DNA of 64,000 nucleotides from Chelydra serpentina (taxonomy: Eukaryota; Chordata; Testudines; Chelydridae). Below are positions 22,096 through 34,187 of the stretch, one piece after another. The notes beneath the pieces are model-generated. The model was not told the DNA's origin. It made no database searches and saw only the letters and a program-made list of their open reading frames with translations. Every line of letters begins with the position of its first letter. The stretch's first letter is position 1. Location: contig JBAIAC010000003.1 of NCBI GenBank assembly GCA_037349315.1, forward strand, positions 10,354,501 to 10,418,500, read 5' to 3'. A program made the position numbers and the translations under genes.

Positions 22096-22532
22096 GTCAG
22101 AATTATGGGAAGAAGTTTTGAAAAATTACAGAATGGCAAAAGGAATTAAAAAAGAAGAACTCAACCTTAACTATAGCAGAGCTCCCACTATGCTATGATG
22201 AAAAACTGAAAGGGAGAAAAATGTGGACAATATTCATTTTGTTATATTCAGTGAAAAAAGGGGTGGGAGACCAAAAAGGAAAATAAAAATAAAAAAAAAC
22301 CAGTTCAAAATTTCAGAATTTCAATTTTTATCAAAAAATTGTGAAAAAATTCTAATAACCCAAACTAATTTTTTTACAGAATGAAAATGAGTGTGGGGCT
22401 GTTTGGTGGTGGGGGAATAGTTTTTCTTTCTTTCAACCTGCTCTACTGTAAGTAAAATTTATTTTTATTCAAAAGAAAATTAATTGAAATTCTTATCAGG
22501 GTATCCTCCTCCCAGTGTTGCCAACTGGGCCA
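22096..22532. other. Non-coding, A-rich
   Basis: A-rich stretch with AAAATTTC-type words around 22290-22350, vaguely like the interiors of MITEs with TAGAGCTGG ends. No boundary can be placed. Confidence 0.4.
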
Positions 22533-22625
22533 TGGGCAGTCAGGCCTAGTGGTAGAAGCAAGTGTTCAGCCTACCAGTTAGACTGTTGGTACTAGGGTGA
22601 TAAGTGGTTAAGCTGCAAGGTTGAT
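22533..22625 (-). mobile_element. 3' LTR remnant of minus-strand Gypsy element
   Basis: TCAGGCCTAGTGGTAGAAGC matches TCAGGCCTAGTGGTGAAGGA at the inner end of the LTR at 29430-29870, and the match continues in diverged form (TTCAGCCTACCAGTTAGACT). This is the far end of the element whose other LTR lies 7 kb to the right; most of this LTR is gone. Confidence 0.6.
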
Positions 22626-22781
22626 TCCTAGGAGGTACAGTAAATCAATGAACTGGGACTTTGATCAGATACTATGTTTGTGTCGAATCCATGAAAGTGA
22701 AAGACATTATCTTCAAACACACAGGCTGTTTCCTGGGTGGTGGGGAGACACTGTCTAAAACACACTATCTTTGAGAGATGA

Positions 22782-24512
22782 TCAACTATTACTAGAATTG
22801 TGGTCTAACTTTGGGAGTGTTGTAGTTCCATGACAAAGTCCATGAACATGATGGCCCATGGATGGGGTGGAACGGTCAATGGCTGAAGGAGACAGTGGTC
22901 TTGCATGGAGGGTTTTGGTCCAGGCACAGGTCACAGGACTGGACATAGTTGCTACTGAAGCATGGAGGGCTGGCCACCAGCAGCTCCTCAATACCAGACC
23001 CTTGGTCTGGAATAGACTGAAGTGACCCACCAGAGGAGCATTATGACAGATTCGTAGAATTGCAGCCTGGGTTGGCCACTGGGTACATAGATGCAACCCT
23101 TCTAGTACAGAACTGCTTCTCAGAGGGTCAAGATCAAAGCAATCTGGGCGCTGGCATTGTCTAGAGCTTGGAAGATCTGAACTGAGAAGAGATCATTAGG
23201 CAGTGGAGGACAAATGGAGGGTAGCAGGTTGCAGACAGTGGTACAAGAGATTAAATTTGATCGTTTGAGGATTGTGGATGTTGTCTCTTGGCAAGGTTCA
23301 CAATATTCCCCCTTTCAGGATAATGCATCTACCTTCCTGGGATTGTACGGCACCACAAAGTTTAATCATAAAGAGAAACCAGTGGGTCACTGATTTAGGT
23401 GCCAAGCAGTCTTCAGAAGTTCCATGTTTTTGTGATCAGTGAGGACTTGGATTGTGCATCTGGCACCCTCCAGGAGATGCCACCATTACTCAAAGGTTGT
23501 TATGATGGCCAATAGATCTTTACTAAGGATGTCATAGTTTTGCTCCATTGGGGTGAGCTTGCACAGGTAAAAAGTGCTAGGGTGAAGGTGACCATTGGAG
23601 GCTGCCGCTGGGGAGAGGAATGCTCCCAGCATGAAGTTTGAGGCATCTGCTTCTACCGCAAATGGTCAGCCCAGTAAGGGTGAACCAAAATGGGCGCTGT
23701 GATGAATTTCTGCGTTTGTAGTTCAAAAGCCACTTGCACCTCTGGGGTGCAAGAAGAGGACAGGAGAGCTGTGATTGGGGTGACCATTTCTGAGAAAGCC
23801 TTGATGAAACATCTATGGAAATTGGCAAAGCCTAAGAAATATTGAACCTCTCCCACCCCAGGTGTCCCTGAGTGCTGCCCTGTCCATGATGGCTATCTCC
23901 TTGTGTGGGTCCAGGGCCAGCTGCTCAGGGGAATGATGTAGCCAAGAAACTCTACCATATCCTGGTCAAACTGACTTTTCTCTGTTTTAGCATACAGGCA
24001 GTGTTGGCGAAGCCTTTATAAGAGCCTTCAAAAGTGCAGGTCATGGTGCGCTTGTTTGTGGGGAAAAAAATAAGTATGTCATCAATATAAATAACAACAA
24101 CAAACTGACCCACCATGTCCTATCAAATGTCATTCATAAAATGTTGGAATATTGTCGGAACATTACATAGACCACATGGCATGACTAGGTATTCAAAGTA
24201 TCCATAGCGGGCATGTAAGGCAGTTTTCCATTCATCAACGTCTTGCACCTACATCAGGTTATAGGCCATATGGAGGTCAAACTTTGTAAAAATTCAGTTG
24301 GTCTAGGAGTTCCTGAATGAGAGGAAGAAAGTAACAGTTCTGAACAGACACCTTATTAAGGGTCTGGTAGTCAATGCTTGGCTTCTTTTTAACAAAAAAG
24401 ATCGGGGACTGTGCTGGAAAGGTGGATGGCCAGATAAACCCTTTCTGCAGATTCTACTGCAGACAGGCACAAAGGGCCTGGAGCTCTAGTTCAGAAAGTG
24501 CACAATATGCAG
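22782..24512 (-). pseudogene. Ty3/Gypsy pol: reverse transcriptase, RNase H, integrase
   Basis: Decayed pol on the minus strand. NLQKGFIWPS near 24440 opens the reverse transcriptase. EYLVMPCGL lies near 24190 and the catalytic YIDDILIF has all residues at 24078-24089. LGFANFHRCF near 23830 starts the connection and RNase H region. PLVGHFSLFQTKGLVLRSCW near 23010 is the zinc-binding start of the integrase, with GLCHGTT toward the core near 22850. Wording resembles the sushi-ichi-like vertebrate Gypsy lineage. Frames are broken many times, including a stop inside NLQKGF-preceding sequence. The 5' half of pol continues at 27810 after an inserted LTR element. Confidence 0.82.
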
Positions 24513-24515
24513 CTA

Positions 24516-25498
24516 TGACATGTCAGGGTACAATCCAGACTAATGAGTAGCTATGTCACCCCTGCCCTGTAAACTGGACTCCCTTTTACAATGTCTTGCC
24601 ATCACAAACAACCTCCAGCATGTAAATCACTCCCACTATATATGTCTCTGTGTTTTCAGACAGACAGCCACACCTTGGCTCTTACCAGCCTTAAAGATTA
24701 CCACAGAGTGACCCCCACACTCCCAGTCTCAGATTTTCCCCTAGAAATGCATGTCTTATACCGCCCTGGACAGTATGACTATATTCAGTATGTCAGTCAT
24801 TTAAGGGAATAGTATGCACATAACATGTTACCCCAATTGGAGTTACCTAGACACTTCAACTTGGACACATGGGATTAGATAAAAGAATAAAACAAGTTTA
24901 TTAGCTACAAAGAGAGAGATTTAAAGTGAGTACAAGTAATGAGGCATAAAAGTCAGAAATGTTTACAAGAAAAATAAAGATAAAACACTTAAATTGGTGC
25001 CTAACCTAAACTATATTAGCTTCAAAGCAAAGTGCGGTGAGAAAGTTTTACTGACCAAACTGTTTAGATCAGGACCCCTCCCCCAGAATTCAAAGACTGC
25101 TTCTTTTGTCTCTTCAGGTGAATGAAATGGGCAGGAAGAAAGAGAGAAGTGCTTTGGGGTGTTTGTCCCTCCTTTTTATAGTTTCAGTCCCCCTCTGGAA
25201 AAACATTTCCAGATGAGAGCCACGAGACAAAGAGTCTATGTGGAAGGATATTCCATGCTGGGTTTTTTCCCCATTTGAACTTCCTTTCTCTTCCCTTCTG
25301 CTTGATGACTCTGTTTACTACTTAAATGCATATTAAGCAGATCATACGTTCCTTCCTTTGTTTAGGACAGACTTGACATCTGCATGGGCAGGGGTGTGGG
25401 ATTTGGAACATGGGTAAACAACATCATACAAGGGAAATCTAATATCATCACATACAAGGCTGCCACAGATATTTTACCAGCAAAATACTGACCTGCAA
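24516..25498 (-). mobile_element. LTR, major part, split by CR1
   Basis: Homologous to the solo LTR at 52321-53532 (shared CCAGAC and GTCAC blocks, AGGTAAATTTAAAGTGAG-like stretch, TTTGTTTAGGACAGAC). Read on the minus strand it has a TATAAAAA box near 25178 and AATAAA near 24898, in U3-R-U5 order. It lies inside Gypsy pol: GCTA is found at 24512-24515 and again at 27806-27809 beyond the second LTR part, a candidate 4-bp duplication. The remaining LTR end is displaced to 27728 by a CR1. Confidence 0.75.
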
Positions 25499-27727
25499 AT
25501 TATGAGTTTCTCCTCTTGACCTGCTGCTTACAAACAGGGAAGAATTGGTAGGGGAAGTAGAACTGGGTGGCAACCTGGGCAGCAGTGACCATGAGATGGT
25601 TGAGTTCAGGATCCCCACAAAAGGATGAAAGGAGAGTAGCAAAATATGAACCCTGGACTTCAGAAAAGCAGACTTTGACTCCCTTAAGGAACTGATGGGC
25701 AGGATCCCCTGGGAGGCTAATATGAGGAGGAAAGGAGTCGAGGAAAGCTGGCTGTATTTTAAAGAAGCCTTACTGAGGGCGCAGGAACAAACCATCCCGA
25801 TGTGCAGAAAGAATAGCAAATATGGCAGGCGACCAGCTTGACTTAACAGTGAAATCTTCGGTGAGCTTAAACACAAAAAGGAAGCTTACAAGAAGTGGAA
25901 ACTTGGGCAGATGACTATGGAGGAGTATAAAAATATTGCTCAAGCATGCAGGGGTGTAATAAGGAAGCCCAAAATACAACTGGAGTTGCAGCTAGCAAGG
26001 GATGTGAAGGGTAACATGAAGGGTTTCTACAGGTATGTTAGCCACAAGAAAAAAGTCAGGGAAAGTGTGGAACCCTTAATGAATGGGGGAGGCAACCTAG
26101 TGACATTTGCTTCGGTCTTCACAGACAAGGTCAGCTCCCACACTGCTGTCCTAGGCAATACGGTATGGAGATGAGCAGCCCTCAGTGGTGAAAGAACAGG
26201 TTAAGGTCTCTTTAGAAAAGTTGGACATGCACAAGTCCATGGGTCCAGATATAATGCATCTGAGGCTGCTGAGGGAATTGGCTGATGTGATTGCAGAGCC
26301 ATTGGCCGTTATCTTTGAAAACTTGTGGTGATCGGGGGAGGTCCCAGATGATTGGGAAAAGGCAAATATAGTGCCCATCTTTAAAAAAAAGGAAGAAAGA
26401 GAACCCGGGGAACTACAGACCAGTCAGCCTCACCTCAGTTCCCAGAAAAATCATGGAGCAGGTCCTCAAGGAAACAACTTTGAAGCACTTGGAGGAGAGG
26501 AAAGTGCAGCATGGATTCACCAAGGGCAATTGATGCCTGACCAACCTGATTGCCTTCTATGATGAGATAACTGGCTCTGTGGATTTGGGAAAGTGATGGA
26601 TGTGATATATCTTGACTTTAGCAAAGCTTTTGATATGGTCTCCCACAGTATTCTTGTCAGCAAGTTAAAAAAGTAAGGATTGGATGAATGGACTATAGGT
26701 AGATAGAAAGCTGGCTAGATTGTCGGGGTCAATGGGTAGTGATCAATGGCTCGATGTCTAGTTGGCAGCCGGTATCAAGCAGAGTGCCCCAGGGGTTGGT
26801 CCTGGGGCCGATTTTGTTCAACATCTTTATTAATGATAGATTGCACCTTCAGCAAGTTCGCAGAAGACACTAAACTTGGGGGAGAGGTAGATACGCTGGA
26901 GGGTAGAGATAGGGTCTAGAGTGACCTAGACAAATTGGAGGATTGGGATAAAAGAAATCTGATGAGGTTCAGCAAGGACAAGTGCACTTCAGAAGGAAGA
27001 ATCCCATGCACCGCTACAGGCTGGGGACCGACTGGCTAAGCAGCAGTTCTGCAGAAAAGGACCTGAGGATTACAGTGGACGAGAAGCTGGATATGAGTCA
27101 GCAGTGTCCCCTTGTTATCAAGAAGGCTAAAGGCATATTGACCTGCATTCGTAGGAGCATTGCCAGCAGATCGAGAGAAGTGATTATTCCCCTCTATTCG
27201 GCACTGGTGAGACCATATCCGGAGCATTGCGTCCAGTTTTGGGCCCCCCACTACAGAAAGGTTGTGGACAAATTGGAGAGAGTCCAGCGGAGGGCAACGT
27301 AAATGATCAAGGGGCTGGGGCACATGACTTACGAGGAAAGGCTGAGAGAACTGGGCTTGTTGTCTGCAGAAGAGAAGAGTGAGGGGGGATTTGATAGCAG
27401 CCTTCAACTACCTGAAGGGGCGTTCCAAAGAGGATGGAGCTCGGCTGCTCTCAGTAGTGGCAGATGACAGAAAAAGGAGCAATGGTCTCAAGTTGCAGTG
27501 CGGGAGGTCTAGGTTGGACATTAGGAAACACTATTTCACTAGGAGGGTGGTGAAGCACTGGAATGGGTTCCCTAGGGAGGTGGTGGAATCTCCATCCTTA
27601 GAGGTTTTTAAGGCCCGGCTTGACAAAGCCTTGGCTTGGATGATTCAGTTGGTGTTTGTCCTGCTCTGAGCAGGTGGTTGGACTAGCTGACCTCCTGAGG
27701 TCTCTTCCAACTCTAATCTTCTATGAT
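25499..27727 (+). pseudogene. CR1 LINE inserted in the LTR, ORF2 from late endonuclease
   Basis: Begins within the endonuclease: SSDHEMVEF near 25581 keeps the catalytic SDH. The linker, reverse transcriptase and C-terminal region follow, then a short 3' tail ending TTCTATGAT. The catalytic box reads FAED at 26857-26868, so the first aspartate is changed to glutamate. Part of the region between motif B and the FADD box is deleted (about 26830), and stops and frame changes are frequent. The segment [20 protein letters not shown] to the stop near 27650 is well kept. It cuts the surrounding LTR in two, so it is younger than the LTR. Confidence 0.9.
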
Positions 27728-27805
27728 ACCTTACAAGGCATATTTTTTACAAAGATTATTACAATAGTGCGTGGAGTGTGAATACAGGGGTATTCTGTCA
27801 CAATC
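27728..27805 (-). mobile_element. LTR, remaining end beyond the CR1 insert
   Basis: AAAGATTATTACAATAGTG and ACAGGGGTATTCTGTCACA match 53480-53532 of the third LTR. This proves that one LTR was split by the CR1 at 25499-27727. On the minus strand it supplies the TGTGACAG start of the LTR. Confidence 0.8.
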
Positions 27806-27809
27806 GCTA

Positions 27810-29429
27810 AAGGAAATTTTGGCACCTGGCTGAAGGTAAATTGGGCAGTCTTATTTGTGGTATGGGGGCAGGGTGTCTGCATTTCCTTAATACATCTGCA
27901 AGGTTGTGGTACTAGCAAGGTATTTTGGTGATGGCAGGCGGCATGGTTGAGGGCACACCCAAATCCTGTTGGCTCGTTCTCTTGCAGCAGGGATTCCCCG
28001 AATGATCAAATATTCTTCAGAGAATATTGGTTCTCTCTTTAGCCTTGGGAAGGCAGAATTGCTGGCACTACAGGCAGAAAAAGTGTACTGTCTCTTTTCG
28101 CTAATAGATACAGGGGTCATAGGCAGCATGCCAGGGCATTTCCAGGATGACTGGAGAGTAGAGAGCCTGAATCAACCCAAACTGAAGAGTCTCCTCATGT
28201 TGCTGAAGGATAATGACCCCTAAAGAGATGTTCTGGTGGATGACCAACCCTGAGGCTAGGAGCAACTATGGTTTCCGCCAGATCCAGGGAATTCTTATGA
28301 ATGGCCCAGATCCCTTGGGCCTTAGACACATCCTGGTCCATAAAATTACCTAAGGCCCCCAATTTGACCAGAGTGTCTAGGCAAACCAATGGGCTTGTAA
28401 AAAGTAGGAGCTGCAGTGGTAGTCGGAGATGCATCAAGGATGGATTCACGGTTCCTGCTGTCCTGCCAGAGATGTGGGGAGGTTGAGAGTCTCTGGAGGC
28501 AGAAAAGGATAGGCCCAACCCGAATCCCTCCATCAGGGATGGGGCTTGACATTTCCCAGCCCCAAAGCTGGTCTGACATTTGCAGGGCATCTCAAGGTGA
28601 AATGTCTGTTGCCCCCACAATACCGACACAGGCACAAAGTTCAGCATTGGCTCTTCTCAGCATAGACAGGCATGGGTGGGCCTTATGCAGGCGTTCCAGG
28701 TCCTGAAGGGGTGGAGGGGTGGGAGATTGGGGCATTGTCATGGCTCGAGGGGCTGTGCCGTGTTCATGGTGCCACTCATCAAGGAGGTTGTCTATTCTGA
28801 TACATAGGTCAATCAGGTCGTTGAGGTGGAGTGATGGCTTGACCCAAGCCAGTTTGTCCTTTATATCATCATTCAGGCCAGTCCAAAACAATGGCACTAC
28901 GTGGCCTCATTCTACTCTGGGCCCATGGAGAAGCAATGGAATTTGGCTGCATATTGGAGAGCAGATCAATGCGCTTGCTACAGTGTTTGGGTGCAGTGGG
29001 GATCCCTGAAGATAAACGTCATGGCCTGAATGAACTGCTCCAACTAGCCCAGGAGGGGGATGGACTGTTCCAAGGGCAAGGAGGCCCAGGCCAAGGCCTC
29101 CCCAGTGAGCAGACTAATGATGAGCCATACTCAAGCCTACTCTGTGGGAAAAGACTTGGGGTGTAACAAGAAGAGGGGTCAGAATTGGCTTAGGAAACTT
29201 CTGAACCAACCACAATCCTCACTGCATTTGTCTGGGAGCAGGACCTTCAACTCCCGGGGAATAAGAGGAGGGGCCACTAAAGCCGCCCGGCCTCATAGGT
29301 GCACATTCTGCACCTGCAAGCTTTGTATGGTCCTTACCAGCTCCGCCAAGGAAGCCTTGGCCTGCTAGTGAGGTGGGACACCAGACGTTGTATTCGGGCT
29401 GCTCAAGCTGTTGATGATGGGGCCAGACG
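27810..29429 (-). pseudogene. Ty3/Gypsy gag, protease and start of pol
   Basis: Upstream half, on the minus strand, of the element whose pol continues at 24512. From right to left: gag with GLNDDIKDKLAWVKPSLHL and LIDLCIRIDNLLDEW near 28770-28880, a degraded zinc knuckle near 28630, a protease region LVKLGALGNFMDQD near 28350 whose catalytic Asp-Ser/Thr-Gly is no longer readable, then DCPIYLQPGAKISF near 27820, the start of the pol domain. That last block is interrupted by the LTR at exactly the place where the downstream part resumes with ALSELELQAL. All frames are broken. Confidence 0.78.
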
Positions 29430-29870
29430 TGCTCAGGCCTAGTGGTGAAGGAGAGAGTTCAGCCTTCTGGTTTGAACTTGGTCCAGGGTGGGCAGAGTCC
29501 AGGAAATGAGTTGAGGGTCAGTACTGGAGGGACAGAAGCCAAATGCTAGAGCCAGAAGGTTAAGCCAGGGTCATAAGCAGAAGGCAGAGATGGGGATCAA
29601 AGCCAGAGGAGAACAGGGGCTGGAGCAAGCAGGAGTCAGGACTGGAACAAGGGCAAGCACAGCTGTGGGTGGGGTCAGCATTCAGCAGCTGCTGATCTGC
29701 TGTGGGGGCTAGGCTTATAAGCAGAGCTGCTAAACCAGCAACATAGGATCTGTGGCCACTCTATCAGTTCCAAGGCAGTGCAGCTGGGCTCATGGTTGCC
29801 TAGCAGTGCAGTTAGTCAGGGAACAGGCCAGCAGCTGGTCCTAGCTGGTCTGGCCCCTGATGCTCCGACA
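29430..29870 (-). mobile_element. 5' LTR of the minus-strand Gypsy element
   Basis: Read on the minus strand it begins TGTCGGAGCATCAGGGGCC, has a TTATAAGC promoter-like box near 29715 and ends ACTAGGCCTGAGCA. Its inner end is repeated at 22533, giving the LTR pair. The gag region starts directly downstream. Confidence 0.75.
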
Positions 29871-29939
29871 GACAGAAAAGCATGAGAAAACAGCAGTGTG
29901 ACCGTTCACATATATATCATATATAATCACAACAATGAC

Positions 29940-30022
29940 ACCGGGCTCATTCGGTCCTGAGCTGCACCATTGAAATCAATGGGAGTTTTGCCATTGACTA
30001 CAGTGAGTGCATGATCAAGCCC
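29940..30022. repeat. Palindromic MITE-like fossil
   Basis: CACCATTGAAATCAATGGGAG and TTTTGCCATTGACTACAGTG form the imperfect centre, with CCGGGCTCATTC and TGATCAAGCCC as outer arms. Confidence 0.4.
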
Positions 30023-30037
30023 CTGGACAGCCAGGTA

Positions 30038-30343
30038 GGGCCAGGTCTACACTGTAGTGTTTTGCCAGCATAGTTATGTCAGTAAGGCATGTGAACCCCC
30101 TCCCCGCCCCCCCAAAAAAACCCTACCCCCAGCCACCCAGCCAAATAGCTGTGCCAGCAAAACCCCTATGCTGACAACATACTTCTGTCAGCATAGCTAA
30201 TACTGTTCGGGGAGGTGGTGATACTATGCTAACAGAAGAACTCTTTCTCTCTCTGCATATGCTGCGTCTACACTAGGGGCCTCAGCCAGTATAGTTATAC
30301 CAGTACAGCTGTATCAGCAAAGAATGCGAGTGTAAACTAGCCC
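30038..30343. mobile_element. MITE with GGTCTACACT-type ends
   Basis: GGGCCAGGTCTACACT at 30038 and AGTGTAAACTAGCCC ending at 30343 are imperfect terminal inverted repeats, related to the Harbinger-like MITEs at 40375 and 60388. TA flanks both ends. The interior repeats CAGCATAGTTATGTCAG and its complement. Confidence 0.6.
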
Positions 30344-31401
30344 TAGATCTTTATACATACTCAAAATCCCATAAGAGATTGTAACTCTACATTTAATACC
30401 AGATTGCAACAACAGAAAATATCCCTTTTATTTGTAAATCTCTTACAGATCTAATTCAGCTGACAGAACCCCTAAATCCTGTCCAGTTTGTACTGCTATT
30501 GACACCCCTATATACATTGATAACATTATAATTTGGTTGGCATTCTTTTCCTGTGTGTGTTCCTATATTTGTGTGATCTCTGTATGTATGTGGACAGTAC
30601 ATTATCTTGTTTCTAGATTTAATTCTTGAGTAAAGGGTTATTAAAACCAGTTTGAAACTAATCCACAGATTCATCAACAATTTGCATTAGTTAATGATGC
30701 TTAACAGACACAATGATTGCGGTCCAGAATCCTTTTAAAAGGGAAAACAAACATCTAAATTATAACTTCATAACATCTGCTTCCTCTAGGGAGGGATTTA
30801 TCTGAGCTTTGACAGATGTGTGAACACCAAAAGAATGGCTTTTACAAACGAGCCAGCTAGCACAGTCTTGGAAAATGCAGCCAATCTGAGTTTATTGAAA
30901 TAATTTCCAAACCAAGGCAGAAATAACACACAGCTGTTCCTTCTGACTGTTGTTCAGGAGAGAGGTGGTATCTTGTGATATTTTTAATGGATTTCTCTTA
31001 CTTTGCATACCACCTGGAAAATGCAAACCAATCATTTAATTTCTGTTTCTCCTTAAGTGATGTTACTTATAATGTATTAAATACAAGACCTAAGTGCTAA
31101 TGCAACACTGATGCTGCAAAATAAAATGCCAGCCACTTGGGGATTGCAAATGTTAATGTTTTTCTTTCAGTGCTAATTAAACCACATTACTCCCCTTCTA
31201 TATGGGAGTCTTATAACCCATCTGTTAAGTAGTATCATGTTTTGGGATCTTACAGGTCAGTTTCACTTTAGAGGAGAAAACCATAATGTGGAGTCTGGGT
31301 ATTTGCTTCATGTCATTAGTTTTATTTACACTATATACACCAGTCCTAGAATAGAGGTGGTTTTCCCTTATTTCCATCCAACAGAAACCATTACCCTAGA
31401 G
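30344..31401. other. Non-coding, nothing recognised
   Basis: AT-rich spacer. No reading frame or repeat I can support. Confidence 0.5.
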
Positions 31402-31739
31402 GGTTTAAGAAAGTTTCACTTGTTTAGCTTAACCTGCACTCAGCCTCAGATTTTGCAAATCTAACATGGTGGCAGCATCTGAGCAGTGAGTTCTCTGAAG
31501 TGCAGCAGCTGTCAGCGTGAGGCATGGAACTCTGTCTGAAGTCCGCCGGAGCCATGCACTTCGCAGACATAAACCTAGCCCAGCAATGAATCCGGCGGCA
31601 GAAGGTGTTTGAGCTGCATACAGATCTGCCCACACCAGAGGACAACCACAAGAGGAAAGTAAAACTTATTGGGGAATAAGCCAGAGAGGCCTGCAGCACG
31701 CTGAAACTCATGCCTATCCCAACTCTCAGCAAACAGAGC
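31402..31739 (+). pseudogene. 5' LTR end, primer site and gag start of a second Gypsy element
   Basis: 31402-31466 matches the end of the LTR at 38211-38597 (CACTTGTTTAGCTTAACCTG against TACTTGTTCAACTTAACCTG). Directly after the LTR end, TGGTGGCAGCAT at 31467 is in primer-binding-site position. A gag-like stretch follows (KVFELHTDLPTPEDNHKRKV near 31600) and breaks off at about 31740, where a CR1 begins. The outer part of the 5' LTR is missing. Confidence 0.65.
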
Positions 31740-32966
31740 TGTAAACAGGGGAGTTTGAGTGGGAGTTCTGTTGGAGGAGAAGGATTTAGGTGAGAAGGCT
31801 GACAGACACAGAGGCAGCAGTGGTCATGACCTCATTGTGTCCTCCACTGCTAGGGATGACTGGATGTGGCAGCTGCGGTATGTACATGATTCTGGAGGGG
31901 GTACCTGAAAGGAGTTTCATCTGCATGAAGTGCCGCCTGATAGAGCTGATGGAAGAAAAGATTTCGAGGATTGGAGATGCAGGTGGAAACCCTGGTTGAG
32001 TTTAGAAGGGGGTTCGAGCAGATGATGGAGCAAAGGCACGAGGTGGCTGAAGGAGAAAGCTCAGAGATGCAGATGGAAGCAGGATCAAAGGCCTCTGAGG
32101 GGGGACTGCTGGGTGAAGAAAATGGACAGTGGAAGCATGTGACTAAGAGAAGCAGGCAGAGGAAAAGACCAGCCAGTGAAGGAGAAATAGAGCTTAAGAA
32201 CAGGTTTGCGGAAACCTGAGTTGGAAAATGAAGAAGGGGTACAGCAGGTGGTCACTGAAGGTGGAAGGGCAAGGAAGAAGAGAAGAGCGGCTAGTCCCAT
32301 AGAAAAAGGGGAAGAGTCGATGGAGACAACATCAAATATGAGCCCTAGGGGGATACAGGATGGGTTGAAGAGGATTACAAGGGAAAATAGGAATGGAAAG
32401 GACTTGCAGCCAGAGGGAACCAGGGATAGACCAGGGAATCGCACTGTCACCAGGAAAAGGCAGGTCTACGTGATTGGGGACTCCTTACTGAGAAGAATAG
32501 ACAGGCCTGTAACCAGAGCTAATCCAGAGAACAGAAGGGTGTGCTGTCTATCGGGTGCTAAGATACGGGATGTGGACCTGAGGTTGAAGAGGATCCTAAA
32601 GGGAGCGGGAAAGAATCCATTCATCATCCTTCACGTAGGAATAAATGACACTGCTAGATTCTCACTGGAATGAATCAAAGGAGACTATGCCAGGCTGGGG
32701 AAGATGCTTAAGGAAATGGAGGCTCAGGTGATCTTCAGTGGGATTCTGCCTGTTCCTAGAGAAGGGCAACAAAGGTGTGACAGGATAATGATGATCTACA
32801 GATGACTCAGGGAGTGGTGCTATAAGGAGGGCTTTGGGATGGATGGCCACTGGGAGGCATTCATGGACAGAGGACTGTTCTCTCGGGATGGACTTCACCT
32901 GAGTAGGGAAGGAAATAGACTTCTAGGATGGAGGCTGGCACAACTAATTAAGAGAGCTTTAAACTA
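31740..32966 (+). pseudogene. CR1 LINE 5' region and ORF1 with SGNH-type esterase
   Basis: One of the few CR1 pieces here that has the 5' end. ORF1 starts near 31790 with a CxxC...CxxC zinc-finger-like module (CGSC, CMKC), then a probable coiled coil (LIELMEEKISR and FRRGFEQMMEQRHEV), a basic stretch, and an esterase-like domain. The nucleophile block GDSLLRR has its serine codon at 32482-32484, block III reads GINDTA near 32638-32655, and the DGLHLS block with aspartate and histidine lies at 32887-32904. So all parts of an SGNH hydrolase triad are readable. The frame is broken by two shifts in the N-terminal half and by TGA at 32671 and 32803. Confidence 0.85.
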
Positions 32967-33690
32967 GGAATTTGGGGGAGATGGTTGGGAGATGTCCAGG
33001 TAATCTCCACGCTGGATTTTAACATTGAGAGGGAAGAAAATGAAGTAAGAGAGGATATAGCCTGGGTTAGGAGAATGGACATAAGGAGGAAGGGCAGAGT
33101 GGATACTAGTCTAATAGGTCATACTGGCAGTACAATGTCCATACCAAATTGGGTAAAGAATGTGAGTGAGGCCAAACAGCAAAAATTAAGATGTTTGTAC
33201 ACCAATGTGAGGAGCCAAGGTAACAAAATGGAGGAATTAGAGCTACTGGTCCAGGAAGTGAAACCAGATATCATAGGAATAACCGAAACATGGTGGAATA
33301 GTAGTCATGACTGGAGTACAGGTATTGAAGGGTATGTGCTGTTTAGGAAAGACAGAAATAAAGGTAAAGGTTGGGGAGTAGCATTGTATATCAATGATGA
33401 GGTAGACTGTAAAGAAATAAAAAGTGATGGAATGGATAAGACAGAGTCTGTCTGGGCAAAAATCACATTAGGGAAGAAAACTACTAGAGCCTCCCCTGGG
33501 ATAGTGCTTGGGGTGTGCTATAGACCACTGGGATCTAATTTGGATATGTATAGAGACCTCTTTAATGTTTTTAAGGAAGTAAATACTAATGGGAACTGAG
33601 TGATCATGGGAGACTTCAACTTCCCAGATATACACTGGAGAACAAGTGCTAGTAATAATAATAGGGCTCAGATTTTCCTAGATGTGGTAG
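32967..33690 (+). pseudogene. CR1 ORF2 endonuclease (APE type), truncated
   Basis: Directly follows ORF1. LRCLYTNVRSQGNKMEEL near 33190, DIIGITETWW near 33270 and GDFNFPDIHW near 33606 are the asparagine, glutamate and aspartate blocks of an apurinic-type endonuclease that nicks target DNA. One TGA interrupts the frame at 33597-33599. The protein stops at about 33690, before the SDH block and the reverse transcriptase, and passes straight into Harbinger sequence. This is loss of a 3' end, unlike the usual 5' truncation of CR1. Confidence 0.85.
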
Positions 33691-34187
33691 CTCATCGCCC
33701 CACACAGCGATCAGATCCAAGACTTCCCGATCAGTCCATGCTGGGGCCCTCTTTCAATTCTGCGATTGCATGGTCACCTCCTCTGGAGCGCTATGCATCA
33801 TTGCCAGTGCTGCTGAGCTCACCACGATGTCCAAACAGGAAATGAGATTCAAACTGGCCAGACAGGAAAAGGAATTCAAATTTTCATGGGCTTTTCCTGT
33901 GTGGCTGGTCAGAGCATCCGAGCTCAGACTGCTGTCCAGAGCGTCCACAGAGTGGTGCACTGTGGGACAGCTCCCGGAGCTATTAGCGTCGAATTCCGTC
34001 CACAGTAACCCGAATTCGACATGGCCATGTCGAATTTAGCGCTACTCCCCTTGTCGGGGAGGAGTACAGAAATCGAATTAAAGAGCCATTTATGTCGAAA
34101 TAAATAGCTTCGTAATGTGGACGGGTGCAGGGTTAAATCAAGTTAATGCTGCTAAATTCGACATAAAGTCCTAGTGTAGACCATGCC
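33691..34187. mobile_element. Harbinger-like element, right part
   Basis: The right end CCTAGTGTAGACCATGCC has the GGTCTACACT type of terminus seen at 40375 and 60388. AATTCGACATGGCCATGTCG and AAATCGAATTAAAGAGCC are typical interior words of a turtle Harbinger family as I recall it. The left end is missing at the junction with CR1. Confidence 0.6.

Noticed and set aside
29060..29368. Plus-strand frames around 28.3-29.4 kb
   Set aside because: They are shadows of the minus-strand Gypsy gag.
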